This document shows positions 46,516-58,963 of a stretch of 64,000 bases of DNA, one piece after another. A program made the translations under genes and the position numbers. The first letter of the stretch is position 1. Each line of letters opens with the position of its first letter. Source of the DNA: Isoetes taiwanensis (Eukaryota > Streptophyta > Lycopodiopsida > Isoetales > Isoetaceae); NCBI GenBank assembly GCA_021234155.1, contig JAJEKV010000049.1:2757487-2821486 (forward strand), written 5' to 3'. Under the pieces are notes generated by a model. It was given only the letters and a program-made list of their open reading frames with translations. It was not told where the DNA came from and did no database searches.

Positions 46516-46711
46516 ATCAACAACTCATAGATGGCCACTTGCAATCTACAGTTTCCTAAAGTAATCCAGTGGCCTAGAAATTATTGTACGCAAGTGCATA
46601 GCTCCAATGGCCTAGAAGTTACTCCTAGAAGTTACTGTATATGCAAATGTACAGGTTCGAACATTTATAGGTTCCAAATTTATGCTCAACAATGCTGGGC
46701 ACCATTACTAG
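46516..46711 (+). mobile_element. Helitron 3' end (plus strand)
   Basis: From ACATCAACAACTCATAGATG to GCTCAACAATGCTGGGC (hairpin, partly decayed) and ACCATTACTAG ending at 46711, followed by T. The 180 bp are similar to the complement of 24643-24810. The Copia element may have inserted into this Helitron. Confidence 0.7.
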
Positions 46712-46719
46712 TTATATTA

Positions 46720-47930
46720 TATGTTATGCAGTGTGTATCAGCCCTAAATCGAATGGCTAGGATTGAACGAGAAGATCTAATGGACCAATTTCGCTTTCAT
46801 TTCTACGTCTCGATCTGAACCTAATCTTTTCGTTGTTGAATAGAAGGAAGGTGTTTATCCGTGGGTTCGAGTTTATCTTATCATATTCTGCGGATCAACA
46901 ATATGCATTCCTGTGGCGGAGCTAACAGGTGTACTGTGGAATCAACCATCAAAGGAAAAGTCTGCATGGCTTGATTCCGGCCGTTGCAATGTGTTTTACC
47001 TCATTAGAGATGGCATACTTGTATTTTCAGCAGGTGGAAGCTAGATTTCTCGAACTGCATAAATGCAAGGACCAGTTCGGTAAATCTACTAACCCGGGTT
47101 ATTTCTAGGGGGAGGCCATCATTGGCCAGACGTCCGTCAATGGTGGCATTTTCGTTTTTAGGGCACCTCCCCATCAGCGTTAAACTTAGGCACCCAGTTG
47201 GCGCATTACTGGCGCCCCATTGGCGCATCATAGGCACCTAGTTGGCGCATTATTGGCGCCCTGTTGGCGCATCATAGGTTCCCTATTGGCGCATCATAGG
47301 ATCCCGTTTGATGTTGAGGTTTCGTCTGCAAGAACTGAGAGTTCCAGATAGGTTTTCAGGGTCTACACTCGTGTTTCTGGAGGTACCGATTTGGCGCCAA
47401 TATACTCCTTCATGGCGCACACTGCCTTGAGCAGATTTGCATCAAACATCAAGTTATTTTTTAGGTTTGAAACATCCTGCTGCTATTTCCTTGCATTTCC
47501 CTCATTTTGCTTTCGTTCCCCCTTGTTTTTTGAAGTTTTTAGTACTTGCAGGTGGATTAAGCTTGATCTTGACCATCAGTAGCTCGGATTATTGAGCTGG
47601 CACCATTTCCTTCCATTGATTTTGAAGGCCACATGATCTATTGCATTTCAACTCAACTTCTGTTTGCAGGATCAATGACTTGGCATGCATTCTACCATGA
47701 GCCTATAAATATCCAGTGCTTTTGCATTGGTTTCCTCCTCTCTTCAAGGCTTTATTCTGATTCACTTCTAGTCAATAACAAGATTTCAGCCGATCAGGTG
47801 ACTCTTAATCTTAATTTTAGTCTGCATTTTTACTTCGAATGTGTTTGATTCATCACTAGTTTCATGTATGTTACATAAGAAGTTGTCTCTCTCTTAAAGA
47901 ATAGCATTTTCAACTATTGCAGGTGGTAAA
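46720..47930. other. Intergenic DNA with GGCGC direct repeats
   Basis: At 47188-47305 the 17-bp units CAGTTGGCGCATTACTGG, CATTGGCGCATCATAGG and TGTTGGCGCATCATAGG recur about six times with a 15-30 bp step. Probable splice-type sequences near 47780-47925 precede the pogo gene. Otherwise nothing is recognised. Confidence 0.5.
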
Positions 47931-47978
47931 TAAGCTGAATTGTTCCCTTGCCTTGTTCATTCTAGTGTGGCATTATCC

Positions 47979-48745
47979 ATGAACCTTAGAAGCAACCGAG
48001 TTGTAGCTACCATTCCTACAGTTCCCTCCCATGGACAACCATCTCCTCAACCATCTGCTCCCAAGAAAAAGAGATGTGCTCAACCTGACTTAATTCAGCA
48101 GGATCAAAATTTTCCTGTAAAGAAGTACATGAGATCTGCTGTTAGAGGGTCATGGACTGAAGAACAAATGAATGAGGCAGTTGATGCCATAGAGGATGGC
48201 ATCATGTCTATAAGGAAAGCATCATCCCATTTTGGTATACCACAAACTACATTGAGGAACCACTTGTATGGGATAACTGAAAATAAATTTGGTTGTGTTC
48301 CTAGGGTATTAACTGTGGATGAGGAGAAGGCCCTAGTAGAGTGGTCATTGAAACTTAGTGATGAGGGCAGAGCTGTACATACACTTGATATTATGAGACA
48401 AAGGGTGGCTGAAATGGTGATTAACAGGCAGACCACATTTACAAATGGTCTGCCAGGCAAGAGTTGGTGGCGAGGCTTTAAAAGAAGGCATCCAGAATTA
48501 ACATTGAGGTCTGCCCAATGTGTAGAAGTCCTAAGAGTGAAAGCTATGACTTCTAGCAACCTAAACAATTTCTATTCTACCTTAGAGAGCATTTACCATG
48601 ACCTTGACCTTGATCCATCTCGTATATGGAACTGTGATGAAACAGGGATTCAAGCAGGAAATAGAACAGGCCTGAGGGTTATTGCTAAGAAAGGTGTAAG
48701 AAATGTGACCGAGACTGTCCCTAAGAGTAGAGCTCGATTTGCGTT
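47979..48745 (+). pseudogene. pogo/Tigger-type (Tc1-mariner) transposase, 3'-truncated
   Basis: ATG at 47979 is chosen because the basic, proline-rich N-terminus follows directly (MNLRSNRVVATIP, APKKKRCAQPD). A psq/CENP-B N-terminal helix-turn-helix is at residues 56-100 ('RGSWTEEQMNEAVDAIEDG', 'IRKASSHFGIPQTTLRNHL'). A CENPB-type second HTH is at 120-180 ('GKSWWRGFKRRHPELTLRSA'). The first catalytic aspartate of the DDE domain is at D220 ('WNCDETGIQAGNR'). After 'VRNVTETVPKSR' the homology stops, exactly where a palindromic repeat array begins. The second D and the third D/E are absent, so it cannot catalyse transposition. The N-terminal 250 codons are free of stops. Confidence 0.8.
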
Positions 48746-49065
48746 CTTCACTCTGAGCTGCCTTTGTCGAGAAAGGCCATTAGAGGGGCCTTGAGGGTCT
48801 TTCTCGAGAGTCGAGAAAGGCCCTCAAAAAACTTGTTTTTTCTACTAAAAAAATGTTTTTTTTTGGGGGGCTCTGAGCTATGTTTCTCGACTCGCGAGTC
48901 GAGAAAGACCTTCAGAGGGGCCTTGCGGGCGAGAAAGGCCCTCAGACCTGCTTTTTTTATTCTGAGCTTCCTTTCTCGACTCGCGAGTCGAGAAAGGGCA
49001 TCAAACTTGCGTTTTTCACTTTAAGCTGTCTTTCTTGACTCGCCCTCAGACCTGCTTTCTTCAAA
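48735..49065. repeat. Array of CTCGACTCGCGAGTCGAG palindromes
   Basis: About four diverged units of roughly 60-115 bp carry CTCTGAGCT(G/T)CCTTTCTCGACTCG...GAGAAAGGCCCTCAGAGGGG. A perfect palindrome with the 18-bp core CTCGACTCGCGAGTCGAG extended to 24 bp occurs at about 48891 and 48975; half or broken versions are at 48765, 48800 and 49030. The array interrupts the pogo transposase after its first catalytic Asp. It may be the remains of an inserted DNA transposon or a local expansion. Confidence 0.8.
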
Positions 49066-49069
49066 AATT

Positions 49070-51300
49070 GCCCTTAGAACTCCGTAGCATCACTTGCATT
49101 AACTTGATTTTGCCTTTTCCAGTACAGATCGTGAACAGAAAAGACATGATCAGGAGCCATGGAAAGACCCATTCATTGAAGAAAGAGGCTGAGAAGAGGT
49201 TGATGACATGCATTGGACAAGCCAGCGCGTTCAGATTTCTATTCTCTTCAAGTTGCTCTCGTGGCTTGGAACACCTCAAACCTTGCTCCACACGTTGTTC
49301 CCAGTAGATGGTCTGTGCGAAGATGATGTAATATTTGTGCTAGCCCGACCATCATGGCCGCTTCAACCACTATAAAATACAATGTAATGAAATTATTTAT
49401 GTATAAAAATTTAGGGCAGATTAGCACTTCGTTTACAATGGGATAGCATTTTCATTGGTTTTGAATGCGCTCTTCACCTTATCGACTCGCTAACTGAGAA
49501 AAGTAGACCATGTAATCTTCCTTAACATTTTTTCACATAAGAGAAAAAGGCATGTTCTAAAGCAATAAAGGGGTTTCAAAACTTTTCCCTCATCCTTTTC
49601 GTGTAAAATAATAGGGTTCCAAAAAAAAAAAGGGAATGGCATGAGACCCACTTTAATTAAATGCGACTTAAATGGAGAAAGAGAGTTTGGCAGTCCTTGG
49701 GAATATTGGACTGAGCCAGATTGCAAGCATCCCAATGCTTTCCAAGAATCCCAGGAATTGACCAATTCAAGAACTAAGACAAGATGTCTTGATGATTTAT
49801 ACAGGGCTGAGGCAAACGAGCACCTCCAATCACTTGGATTATGAATTTTGTTGTTGTATTTTCAGTTTTGGACAATCTAAATATATGTATGGAATATTTT
49901 GAGTTGAATTCCAATCGCGTATGTACTCTTTCTTCTTTTGATCAGATTGCAACAGTTCTGAATTAATGTTGTTTGAACCACTTTAATGGTTGCATCTACA
50001 CTTAATAATTAACAGGTTTGTGCAGTTAGATCCATTGAAATGTTGTGGCAGCATTATTCTTACTCAGACATGGATTACTTATTCTTAATAGTTGGATCAG
50101 ACATGGATCTATTAATGCTCCAAAATGGTTCTCCTTATCACCATCAAGGTATGTACCTAGCTCTATTGCAAGTATTTGTTTCATCAATAGGTTGACTTAC
50201 ATGATCCATGTGGGTATTGCAGATGTTCTATCTAAGTATTGGAGATGATCCATTGAGGTGTTGCAGGTGCACCATAAGGGTCAATGGACTGGGCGTGGGT
50301 GCTATCACTATTAGGGGATGACCTGCACCATAAGGGTGTCCTGACCCCTGTCCATTTGAGGTCAAATGCACAACAGAAGGAACTTGAGATTCATTCTCAA
50401 ATTTTGAAGCTTGATCTGGAGCATCATTAGGAGAAACAAAAATAGGATTTGAGCAAGAATACAGGTTTTTTGAATGATTCTTGTCTTAAGTGCACCAACG
50501 ATGGCCTCCCCCCCCCTTATGCTTTCATTTCTTCTGATCAATTTTATCTCTTCTTCTTTCTTATATTTCAGTTCTTAGTATCTCAATTCCCTCAGTAGAA
50601 TAAGTTCCTTATTTTCTCATTTGTACTTGGACAGGGTTTTTGATCCTTCATGATGCCGATTTGCCATGGTAGGATGGCTATGGATCATAGAACCTGTTAC
50701 ATATTTCCCTCCTTTGATACCAATTAGATGCGCTAGGATGGTCGGAGTTGCACTTTAGATTGAGGGTATTAGCGAGGTAAGAACTTGGATTCTTTGCAAC
50801 TTTTTGTACAGCCATTCAAAATTTTTAGCATTCATTTCATTCATCATGACTTATGTTTTCCGTTTTCCTTCTCCTGTTTTCTAACAGATTAGAGCAGGTG
50901 TCCTTGCATTATCTGCTTTGTTCTTTGTTCTTCGTTTGAAAATGAAGAAGGGCTTCTTGGTGACCTGTCTACTGGCGATCTGTGTTGATCTTATAATTCA
51001 GAGGAGGTAATTCTTATATACCTTAACAATAAGCACTGCACCTTAACTGCATGACAGTAAGCCATTAAGACTCATACCAGAGTAGCACTTGCAGGATTTT
51101 TTTTTTTTTTAAGCACTTGATAAGTTTTAAGCATCCCTTTCAGTCAGCATTGAAGTAGATATAAACACTATAGCAAAAACTTATAGACAAGTCTGCATTG
51201 AACTACATAAACAATATAGCAAAAAGATTCTTAAATTAAGATAAAGATGGTACATGAAAAGTGTAGGATTCCTTGGCCTACATAAATGACAAACAGGCCA
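49070..51300. other. Intergenic DNA, no recognisable gene
   Basis: Short open pieces (for example 49641-49844 plus, 'EREFGSPWEYWTEPDCKHPN') are not recognised and lack splice or family support. No RNA gene or transposon end was seen. Confidence 0.35.
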
Positions 51301-51304
51301 ATAA

Positions 51305-52020
51305 TTATGGAGAATGACAATCGTCATCACCATAAACCTTCTCCAATTCCTCCTTCACAAACCTGCAGAACTGCAACTGTTTTCCAGAAAGTCTTTCCAA
51401 GTATAGCTTCATAATCTTTCTATCTATCTTGGGCCAGGGCTTGTATCTGTGTATGTTCTTCACCAGTGACTTCATTTCTTCCTCAGTCTTGGCCTGCAGT
51501 ATTTCTTCTATCTTTGGGGTGAGTATCTTGTTAGCACTTCATCATGGACATCCATCTTGAATGCGGTACTGCAGAGAAATTTCGAGGGACTGCTAAGGTA
51601 AGACTTGTATAATGAATCATCAAGAAGCAAAGTCTTACCTTTGAATCTTGGGTATGGCTCATATATTTTCCCAAGTGGCTTCATCATATTTGGACATGAC
51701 CCGGGTTTGTTAGGGTGGTGAAAACCGGTGCGCACACATTTTTCCCTGTCCCCATACAAATTGAAATCTGTCCCTCAAATCGGACATAGTACTTGCGGCA
51801 CATCTTCCACATTAGAGAGTTGCATTGATGACCATATACCAACACAACACTTCAGAACAAAGTCTTCAAGAAGAGCACCGCTTACGTGCGAATATCACTT
51901 TCTTTACGCTAGTGTATGTCATTGTCAATCCCGCTTAAGCGTATGTGTTCATTTGCACCAAATGTTTTTACCAACACACCATTTAAATCCAAGACAATGA
52001 GTTTATCTTTTTCTTTGCCA
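51305..52020 (-). pseudogene. FCP1-like HAD phosphatase domain protein, broken
   Basis: The minus strand reads 'DKLIVLDLNGVLVKTFGANE' (about 52015-51965; HAD motif I in the plant DLNG form). Then come 'TSVKKVIFARKRCSS' and 'FLKTLF' in shifted frames, 'VVGIWSSMQLSNVEDV', 'EKCVRTGFHHPNKPGSC', and 'FKGKTLLLDDSLYKSYLSSP' (HAD motif III, DDS). The end is 'EEILQAKTEEEMKSLVKNIH' to 'VYGDDDCHSP' and a stop at 51305. This matches plant NLI-interacting/FCP1-homology proteins, Mg-dependent phosphatases or pseudophosphatases. Frame changes near 51800-51900 and 51540 and stops after 'NDIH' and 'DIRT' disable it. Whether 52340-53050 encodes the N-terminal half of the same protein is inference. Confidence 0.7.
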
Positions 52021-52339
52021 AATCAATATTTAGTACGTTGGAACATCCACGAATACCTACACAACAGGGAATTACTACATGAATAAATAGATGAAGATGA
52101 AAATGAAAAATGGGTTGAATGTGGAAACCTTTACGTATCAACGGCAGGATTTCTCGACCTAACGAGAATCAACTGGTAATCCTACAATGAATGCAACAAA
52201 AGAAAATCAATAATATTCAATGTCTTAAGCAACACGATTTACGGGCTTGCCCAAAGAATGCCCACACCGACCCTCCGGGGTTCTGCGCAGGGGCAGCAAT
52301 CACTTTTGAACATCGGGCTCACGAAACTTGAGGCCCCGA

Positions 52340-53050
52340 TTACGCATTTTCTTGAGAACACACCGATAGGTGTGGTGTCATGATTGAGGCGCTTCTCGCA
52401 TCTTTTGCATAGCTACTTCTTGTTCTCTTTCTTGGAGCCTGAACAACTTCTGTGCTATCCTCCAGCTTACCTCTCTTTATTCTTCTGCCCTTTCCTTTTC
52501 GCAAATAGTCACCCAAGTTGCCCTCATCCGATGGAATTACTCCCTCAACTTCCTTAGGTGCTTCAATGTGTACTGTCGGGTTCGTTGTTTTTCCACAACC
52601 GGTCTTTGTGTTTATAACCGGTCTTTGTGTTCTGACTTCTTCTATAGCTTCTTGGATGACTTCTTGGGTGGTGGTGGTGGTTCTGTTGTTGCATTCAAAT
52701 CGGGCACAATTGATTTGTACTCCTATAGGACTTTGCAGGTGTTGTGCATCTTCAAATGGCACCATTGTCCTTCTTTGAACCCTGAACGGTGAGACCTCAA
52801 TTGCAGGACGGATTAACACATCCTTTTTTGGTGTACTATTTGAAGCACCTTCAACATGGCCAAAACCTAGCTCGTCAAATACACCCTCGGCACCTTTCGG
52901 GCAACCATGAATACATTGTCCTCCTCTCAACAATGAATAACAAGCTATATGATACTCATGTTGGCAATTGATTGCTAAACTTAACCTGTAAGCTTTAGTG
53001 AATTCGGACCACATCTTAGAACATGTATAAAATGGATCTTCCACTAACAA
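52340..53050 (-). pseudogene. Probable N-terminal half of the FCP1-like protein (unrecognised)
   Basis: A 236-codon open frame on the minus strand reads 'MLVEDPFYTCSKMWSEFTKA', 'QHEYHIACYSLLRGGQCIHG' and 'EVIQEAIEEVRTQRPVINTK', followed by a basic stretch 'RKGKGRRIKRGK' and 'APRKRTRSSYAKDA' that looks like a nuclear localisation signal. It lies about 320 bp upstream of, and on the same strand as, the HAD domain. Further upstream to about 53300 is a coiled-coil-like remnant ('KRKLKLEEELKVLKKN'), and at 53720-53950 'DRDWDSVWTKKLNKGKIKWH' is also on this strand. No domain in this half is recognised. The long open frame suggests recent decay. Confidence 0.4.
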
Positions 53051-54149
53051 CTTATCTCGTATAATAGTAGAGATGCTAAATGTTTGCAGGAGTATCCATT
53101 TTCAGCTTCCACAAATTGTTTATGTAGAAATCACGAAGTCTACGTTCTTCTTGAGAACTTTTAACTCCTCCTCAAGTTTGAGTTTACGTTTGACCTGCTC
53201 ATTAACGGATGTAGGGTTCATTGCTTTTTGTACCTTGTTCTGTGCCAAGTTTCCATCACGGACGGTCTGCTCCAAATCTTTAATTTCGCCTCCAACTCAC
53301 ATGTTGGATTAAGCTTGAACTCCTCTGTTTTGTAGCCAAATCATTTGTGGCTTTGTCTTAAAGCATTTTTCAGACCTCTTCCAACATTATTTTTACGTAA
53401 TTGAGAGGCCTTCTCATTGCCTTTCAGCTCACTTCCCTCTTTGCTTCCATTCTTTGTGATAAGTAAAACCGATTTTCCAATCTCTGTCTTTGCATTCTCT
53501 AAGGTTTTATGTTTTCATCACATGCACCGATCTCATTTGATCCAATTTTGCCACCTTTGGCTTTGCCTTCATTTGATTTTCCTAACATGTGCTACAACAT
53601 CTCCCTCTATTTTTACTTGTCTATTGTTGTGGTATCTTTGGCATTGCACGCGACAAATGCAGCCCCGATTTACTTTGTGTTCCTCAGGTGCAAGTATTGA
53701 TCTAGTGCAATTTTCAAAGCATAAAAGCAAGAGCCGGTTGCTTTCTTACTTCTTTGTTGTGACAATTCTTGTAGATTTTTCGGCAGAGTGTTTCCAACTT
53801 CTCTTGAAGATGCTCCTTTGCACAGTGCCATTTTATCTTTCCCTTGTTCAACTTCTTTGTCCAAACAGAATCCCAATCTCGATCCGTGACATTATTTTCC
53901 AACCAAGCTTCTTCCTCATGGGGCTTCACCCCCGAATTGCACAGACCTCTGATGCTGTGAAAATCATCCGCGCTCCATGCCTCCATCGTCAACAGTGAAA
54001 CACTGATCTGAGTTTTCGCGCCCAGGGGAAAAGGAGGGAGAAGGGCGTGACGGGCTTCGACGTCCGCGAGTTTCAGCACTTAAAGTGCTTAAACGCTTCG
54101 CCAAAAGTTGTACCCCACTAGCGATTTTACACCCATAGACAGATGGCTG

Positions 54150-55750
54150 CACTCAGTGGATTATCTTTGTCTGCTGAGATTTTATTCCTGTCTCTGCATC
54201 TATGTGTGTACTTCTTTTGGAATTTTGAATAAGAGTCTGTCGTCCTTCAAAAAAAAAAATGGCAGTCCATTTAAATTGGAATTTACTAAAAGTCTATGCT
54301 TTCAATAATTTGTGTGGGGCAACTCAAGAAATGTTTCTTATCCTTCTAGACCTAGAAGCAGCTAATATATGTTTTTGAGCATTGCTGGTTGAAGGATCAT
54401 CACATCTATAGTCATCTATCTTTTGCAGTTGTACAATTCATGATTGTGAGAAGCCAATAGACTTTATGGACAAGCAGGTCTTGCATATGTCCATGTTGGA
54501 GTGTTGTCCGTCATTTATGAGCCCAATACAATAGAATAGTACTTTACTATCAAGATTAGCATACCATAGTGCTTTGAGGAAGAAGAGGAGGAGGGTGCTT
54601 TTATAGAAAACAAATATTTTATTGTACAAGTTCAGATGCTGGTTATTGGAAGTGTCTTTAGTATATATATTAACTAAAAAATGTCATTATGTATAATCAA
54701 TATGCTATGGGCATATCATTATCTTGGCCTAATCAAACGCTGCAAGTGCTCTTGCAAACACCTGCAATCATGGCACTAGCCTCTTCTATCCTGGTGTTCT
54801 TGACATACGAGCTCAATTATGTTCTATATCAACACATTCACATGCATAGATGTACAGTTACTCAGCGAATTCATTACTACTAATGTTTTTCCTTTAAAAT
54901 CCCCTTCCGGACGAGGACCCTTTTTTTTTTTATTATCCTGGATAGTATTGGGCTTGCTGTGCTCTTTCATTTCTTGTGTTGGCTCCCATAGACCTTTTGG
55001 TCTTCGTGGACAAGAAAAATTCAATTTTACTTCACTAAGGGGTTGTGCACTTTAAGAATGCAGGTGCATATGAATCAAGAACATTTATATCCACAATCTA
55101 TTTGTTATCGCACTTAACTCTAAAGCACACTGCTTCTACTTGGGCTTAAGCAACATAGGCTAAGTCCATAGACTAACAGCACAAGCTAAAAATGCAAACA
55201 TAGGAGCAATCGAAACTCTATAGCAGAGACACACTATAATCATGTGCGTGCCATTGATATACCTTCTTCCGCCTCAACTCCCACCAACGACGACCACTAA
55301 AACAACACCACAAAGAACAAGTGCCATATCCTCCCGGGGCAAACCTCTTGTTTGAAAGGTTTGTTATGTAAGGCCAATAACATTGCATGATGTAAAAGTT
55401 CATTTGATTGCCATTGCTTATGTGCTCATGTATCACTATTCACTACAATTGGGTTGGTTTTCATATTAACAGCTTAGAATATTGGCAGCAAGTGTAATTC
55501 TTCGATTGTGGAGACACGATCCCTCCTGGGCAATTTGGAGCATTCCTCTTATGGCTTCCAAATCTTGTTGGATAAGTATGGGTGCTGTATTATCTAAGTT
55601 ATAACCAAATGCCTACTGTAGATTTGCATGTCTCGATTTCTAGCCGGAAACTTCTAGGTTCCTTAGCGCATAAATTATACGTACTTGGAAATTCTTGTTC
55701 CATACACAACTAACATCCACGTTCTGCTAAATTATACTAAAAAATAGGTC
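54150..55750. other. Intergenic DNA upstream of the GALS-like gene
   Basis: No coding domain was recognised. Scattered short open frames on both strands lack family resemblance or splice support. Confidence 0.35.
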
Positions 55751-56043
55751 CATAAACTTTGGAAATTCTTGTTACACGCGCACAACTAACATCCACGTTC
55801 TCCTCTATGGGCGAGGTTTATTACATTTCTCCCTATATAGGTCTTCGTGCAGAGCAGAAAATCGAAGTTGAGGTTGTCCGGTTCTCGCATTCTGGGGCTT
55901 ATTCTGATTGCCGGAATAACATAGGACTTATGAATCCGTGAAGAAATGCTGTTGTAAGGTGAGCTTTTTGCCTTTATTTATTCACTAAAGCGATCAGATC
56001 AATTTTTTCTGCTTTGCTTAGGGGATGCAATGAAATTACGTGG

Positions 56044-57511
56044 ATGACGAGCAGAGGTTTTAGGTCATTGATTTTGGTTGTGCTGTTAGTAACTCTGTAT
56101 TATTACAGCATGGGCGTATTTGATTCAGCTCAAAATACAGCTGCAGTGGACACAAAAACTGAGAAGGGATTAAAAGGAAAAATTATTGCAGAATCAGGGA
56201 TCTACTCCACAGTAGGGCATTTCGAAGAACATGGAGTAGGTGCATATCTGTTTGTAGAGCTTGGAGCATACAGAGTGAGTCCAAGCAATTTTTCTGTAGT
56301 TGGTCTTTCTTCAAAACCAATTCATGTTTTGGCAAACCAATTCAAATGCATCTGGAATCCTTCAAATTTAAGAACGGGGGTAACAGGAATCATGGCAGAA
56401 AAATTTCTTCAAGATTGGGGTGGAACAAGATACACATGGGGCTATGGAAGAACATACACAGTTGTACTATTAAAATGCAAATTCAAACAAGAAGTAGGCA
56501 GTGATGCAAAAGGAGGAACATTGTCTATAGAAGCATCAGAGGGTCAAGATGTAGGTAAAACCTTTTCATCTCTGGAAGAGGAGGCTGAAAGGTTCATGAA
56601 AGAATTTTTTGAACCTCCTTTTTTATATGACTACTGTGGATCACCTGTCTATGGAAATATAAGTGCACAAAGAGTGAGAGAATGGATTGCTTACCATGCT
56701 CGATTTTTCGGGCCGCAGTCTCATTTTGTTCTTCATGATACAGGAGGAATTGATGCAGATGTTGGGAGGGTTCTTGAGCCTTGGGTTAAACTTGGTAGAG
56801 TAACTATCCAGGACCTTAGAGAAGAGAGTCTTTATGACGGTTATTTACATAACCAGTTCTTGATAGTCAATGATTGCCTTCTTAGACATAAATTCATGGC
56901 AAATTGGACCTTTTTCTTTGACCTTGATGAATATATGTACATTCCACCAAACAAGACACTGGACATGGTGCTTGAAGATTTCAAGAACTACTCACAGGTC
57001 CTGATTTCGCAGGCTGAAATGTCCACAAATATGTGCATTGAAGAAGAAGACAAAAACAACTATTCAAGGTAAACAATGGAGAAAAGAAATCCTTCTACTT
57101 TAAAAGAAAAACTTATGAATGAGTGGGATTAGATCTAATATTATTTGCTAATGCTAATTATTTAGGCAATGGGGATTTGAGAAGCTGGTCTTCAAGAACA
57201 TCAAAACACGAGTCCGGCGCGACATAAAATATGCCATTAGAGCTTGGAAAACAGATACTACAGGGGTTCATCTTTCTAAAGATGTAACAGGGAAAACGGC
57301 AAGAAGCCTTAGGACTGCAATTCAATATTACCATTACCATGGCACAATAGATAAGAAGGGAGAGCTTTGCAGCCAGTTCTACAGATTGAAGAAAAATGGC
57401 ACAAATATGTGGTCCATTAACAACACCTTTTATGCTTATGATGATAGCATGAGAATCCTTGGAACCTTTGTCAAGGATTATGAGATCCAACAAATAGGAT
57501 TTCAGGGCTAA
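56044..57511 (+). CDS. Galactan beta-1,4-galactosyltransferase, GALS-type (GT92)
   Basis: Two exons (56044-57068 and 57166-57511) join in phase 2 across a 97-bp intron (AAG|GTAAAC...TTTAG|GCAATGG, restoring 'SRQWGFEKLVF') to give 456 residues. ATG 56044 is the first in-frame methionine and directly precedes a signal anchor (residues 7-25, 'SLILVVLLVTLYYYSMGVF'), as in Golgi type II enzymes. A stem and an N-terminal domain follow, then the GT92 catalytic part: 'FLYDYCGSPVYGNISAQRVR' (about 195), 'FGPQSHFVLHDTGGI', the metal/UDP-binding 'FFDLDEYMYIPPNKTLD' (DLD at 293-295), and the C-terminal 'AIQYYHYHGTI', ending 'IQQIGFQG'. The length is close to Arabidopsis GALS1-3. Such enzymes extend beta-1,4-galactan side chains of pectic rhamnogalacturonan I in the Golgi. 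A likely 5' UTR intron (AAG|GTGAGC near 55958 to GCTTAG near 56021) supports expression. There are no stops or frameshifts, and it looks functional. Confidence 0.9.
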
Positions 57512-57519
57512 TTCTTTTT

Positions 57520-58960
57520 TCTTACACGACCCCCTTTTTTGTTATTAAAATTCTTTGTACGGTATTAAAAGGTGGCCATAGGCCCTTTATCGAAACTGTA
57601 ATTATGATTGTTTTGTTCTCGGTGGAGAAGTTTACCCACGGGTGATCTTCGACCCTACAATAGATCCACAGGACTTCGAAATTCCGTCAATGGCATACAT
57701 AGCCATTTGAACACCGAACAAACGAGGTTCTTGCAAACAAACCAAAAAGGAAATCTCTAGGAATTTCAAAGTCCCATTGGGTCCTTATTCCAAGAGTTGA
57801 TGCAAAAAATAGATGGGATCACTATGTTAGGGTTAATCTTCCCTATGAGAGACTAATTGAGGTAAGGGACTGGTCAGCCAATTAGGGCAAGCTAGTGCTC
57901 GAACCCTAGGTAATATCTCCTGAGAGAACCTTTTCCCTCTTAATGTGCCTAGGCAAGTGGTCATGAACATCACATGAACATTTTTTGGTTGACTCGAGAT
58001 TTCATGGGGTTTTGGTGGGGGGCATGGTAGAGATGGACATCAATAGATTATTGCTTATAGTCTGAGTTTGTAATCCAGAACATTACAATTTACAATGTAA
58101 ATCTTAGGTGACTAAAATTTAGGCCACGAAGCCAATGACGCTCTTCCACATGGAAAACATACTTTATGTGAATCAATGTTGTTAAGTACGTCAAAATGCG
58201 TACGCTTAAAAAGCGATTTTTATAATTTTTTGAAGATTTTAAGAATTTTGGAAAAAATCTTAAAAATTATATTTCATATAAAATATGTTAAAAGTCTTTA
58301 AAATCCTTAGACTATGATTTTTTTTAATCCAAATATATGATATTCTTGAACTTATTTATCCTTGTATATAAAATTATTATATTTATTAACCTTTATAATA
58401 TTGTTTTTCTGAACTTTCTTAAGAGTTGCATGGCAAAATAGCTACGACATCGTTGTAGTTGAGTTTCTAATAGCAGCATAAGCTTCTAATTTACTTGTTG
58501 GCATGCTATATCTTGTAACTTGTAGCAAAAATGTGCATTTTAACAGCAACAAATATGTCCAATAAAGCAATGTAAAGAATATACAAATTTTTTTTTTTTT
58601 TTTGGCCATACCAAATCATAAAAATCCTTTAAAAACGTACGGATTTTTATAGAGGTACTTTAAAAGTAAAAAACATGCTTGTTAACGACATTGATGTGAA
58701 TGTCGATCCAAAGAATTTGTTGGACCATAGCTTCACGTTACACATTTCTACCCAAGAATACCGATTGTTTTACCTTCTACATTTAATATGTTTTACCTTG
58801 CATTCCATTTCTAGCCCAAATTGTAGAAAATTTACCTGATTGAAATTTTATGTTCACCTTACGTTCACATTGCAGGAATGACCTCAAGGCCCTTATCACG
58901 TGTGTTAGCAGTGCCTTATGCCAAAATTTGGGCTTCGAGGCCATTCTTGCATATTAAATG
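57520..58960. other. AT-rich intergenic DNA after the GALS-like gene
   Basis: The 3' flank contains long A/T runs (58587-58604) and no recognisable gene. Confidence 0.4.
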
Positions 58961-58963
58961 AAA

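Noticed and set aside
45594-46528. Copia 3' LTR ending exactly at CATCAACA (TGTTG...CAACA)
   Set aside because: The ending ACATCAACAACTCATA is shared with the Helitron end near 24.8 kb, so the apparent LTR terminus is probably coincidental. The LTR end is left approximate.
53417-53998. Plus-strand 193-codon open frame
   Set aside because: Cys/Leu/Phe-rich translation without family resemblance. The opposite strand carries more protein-like remnants, so this is probably a shadow.
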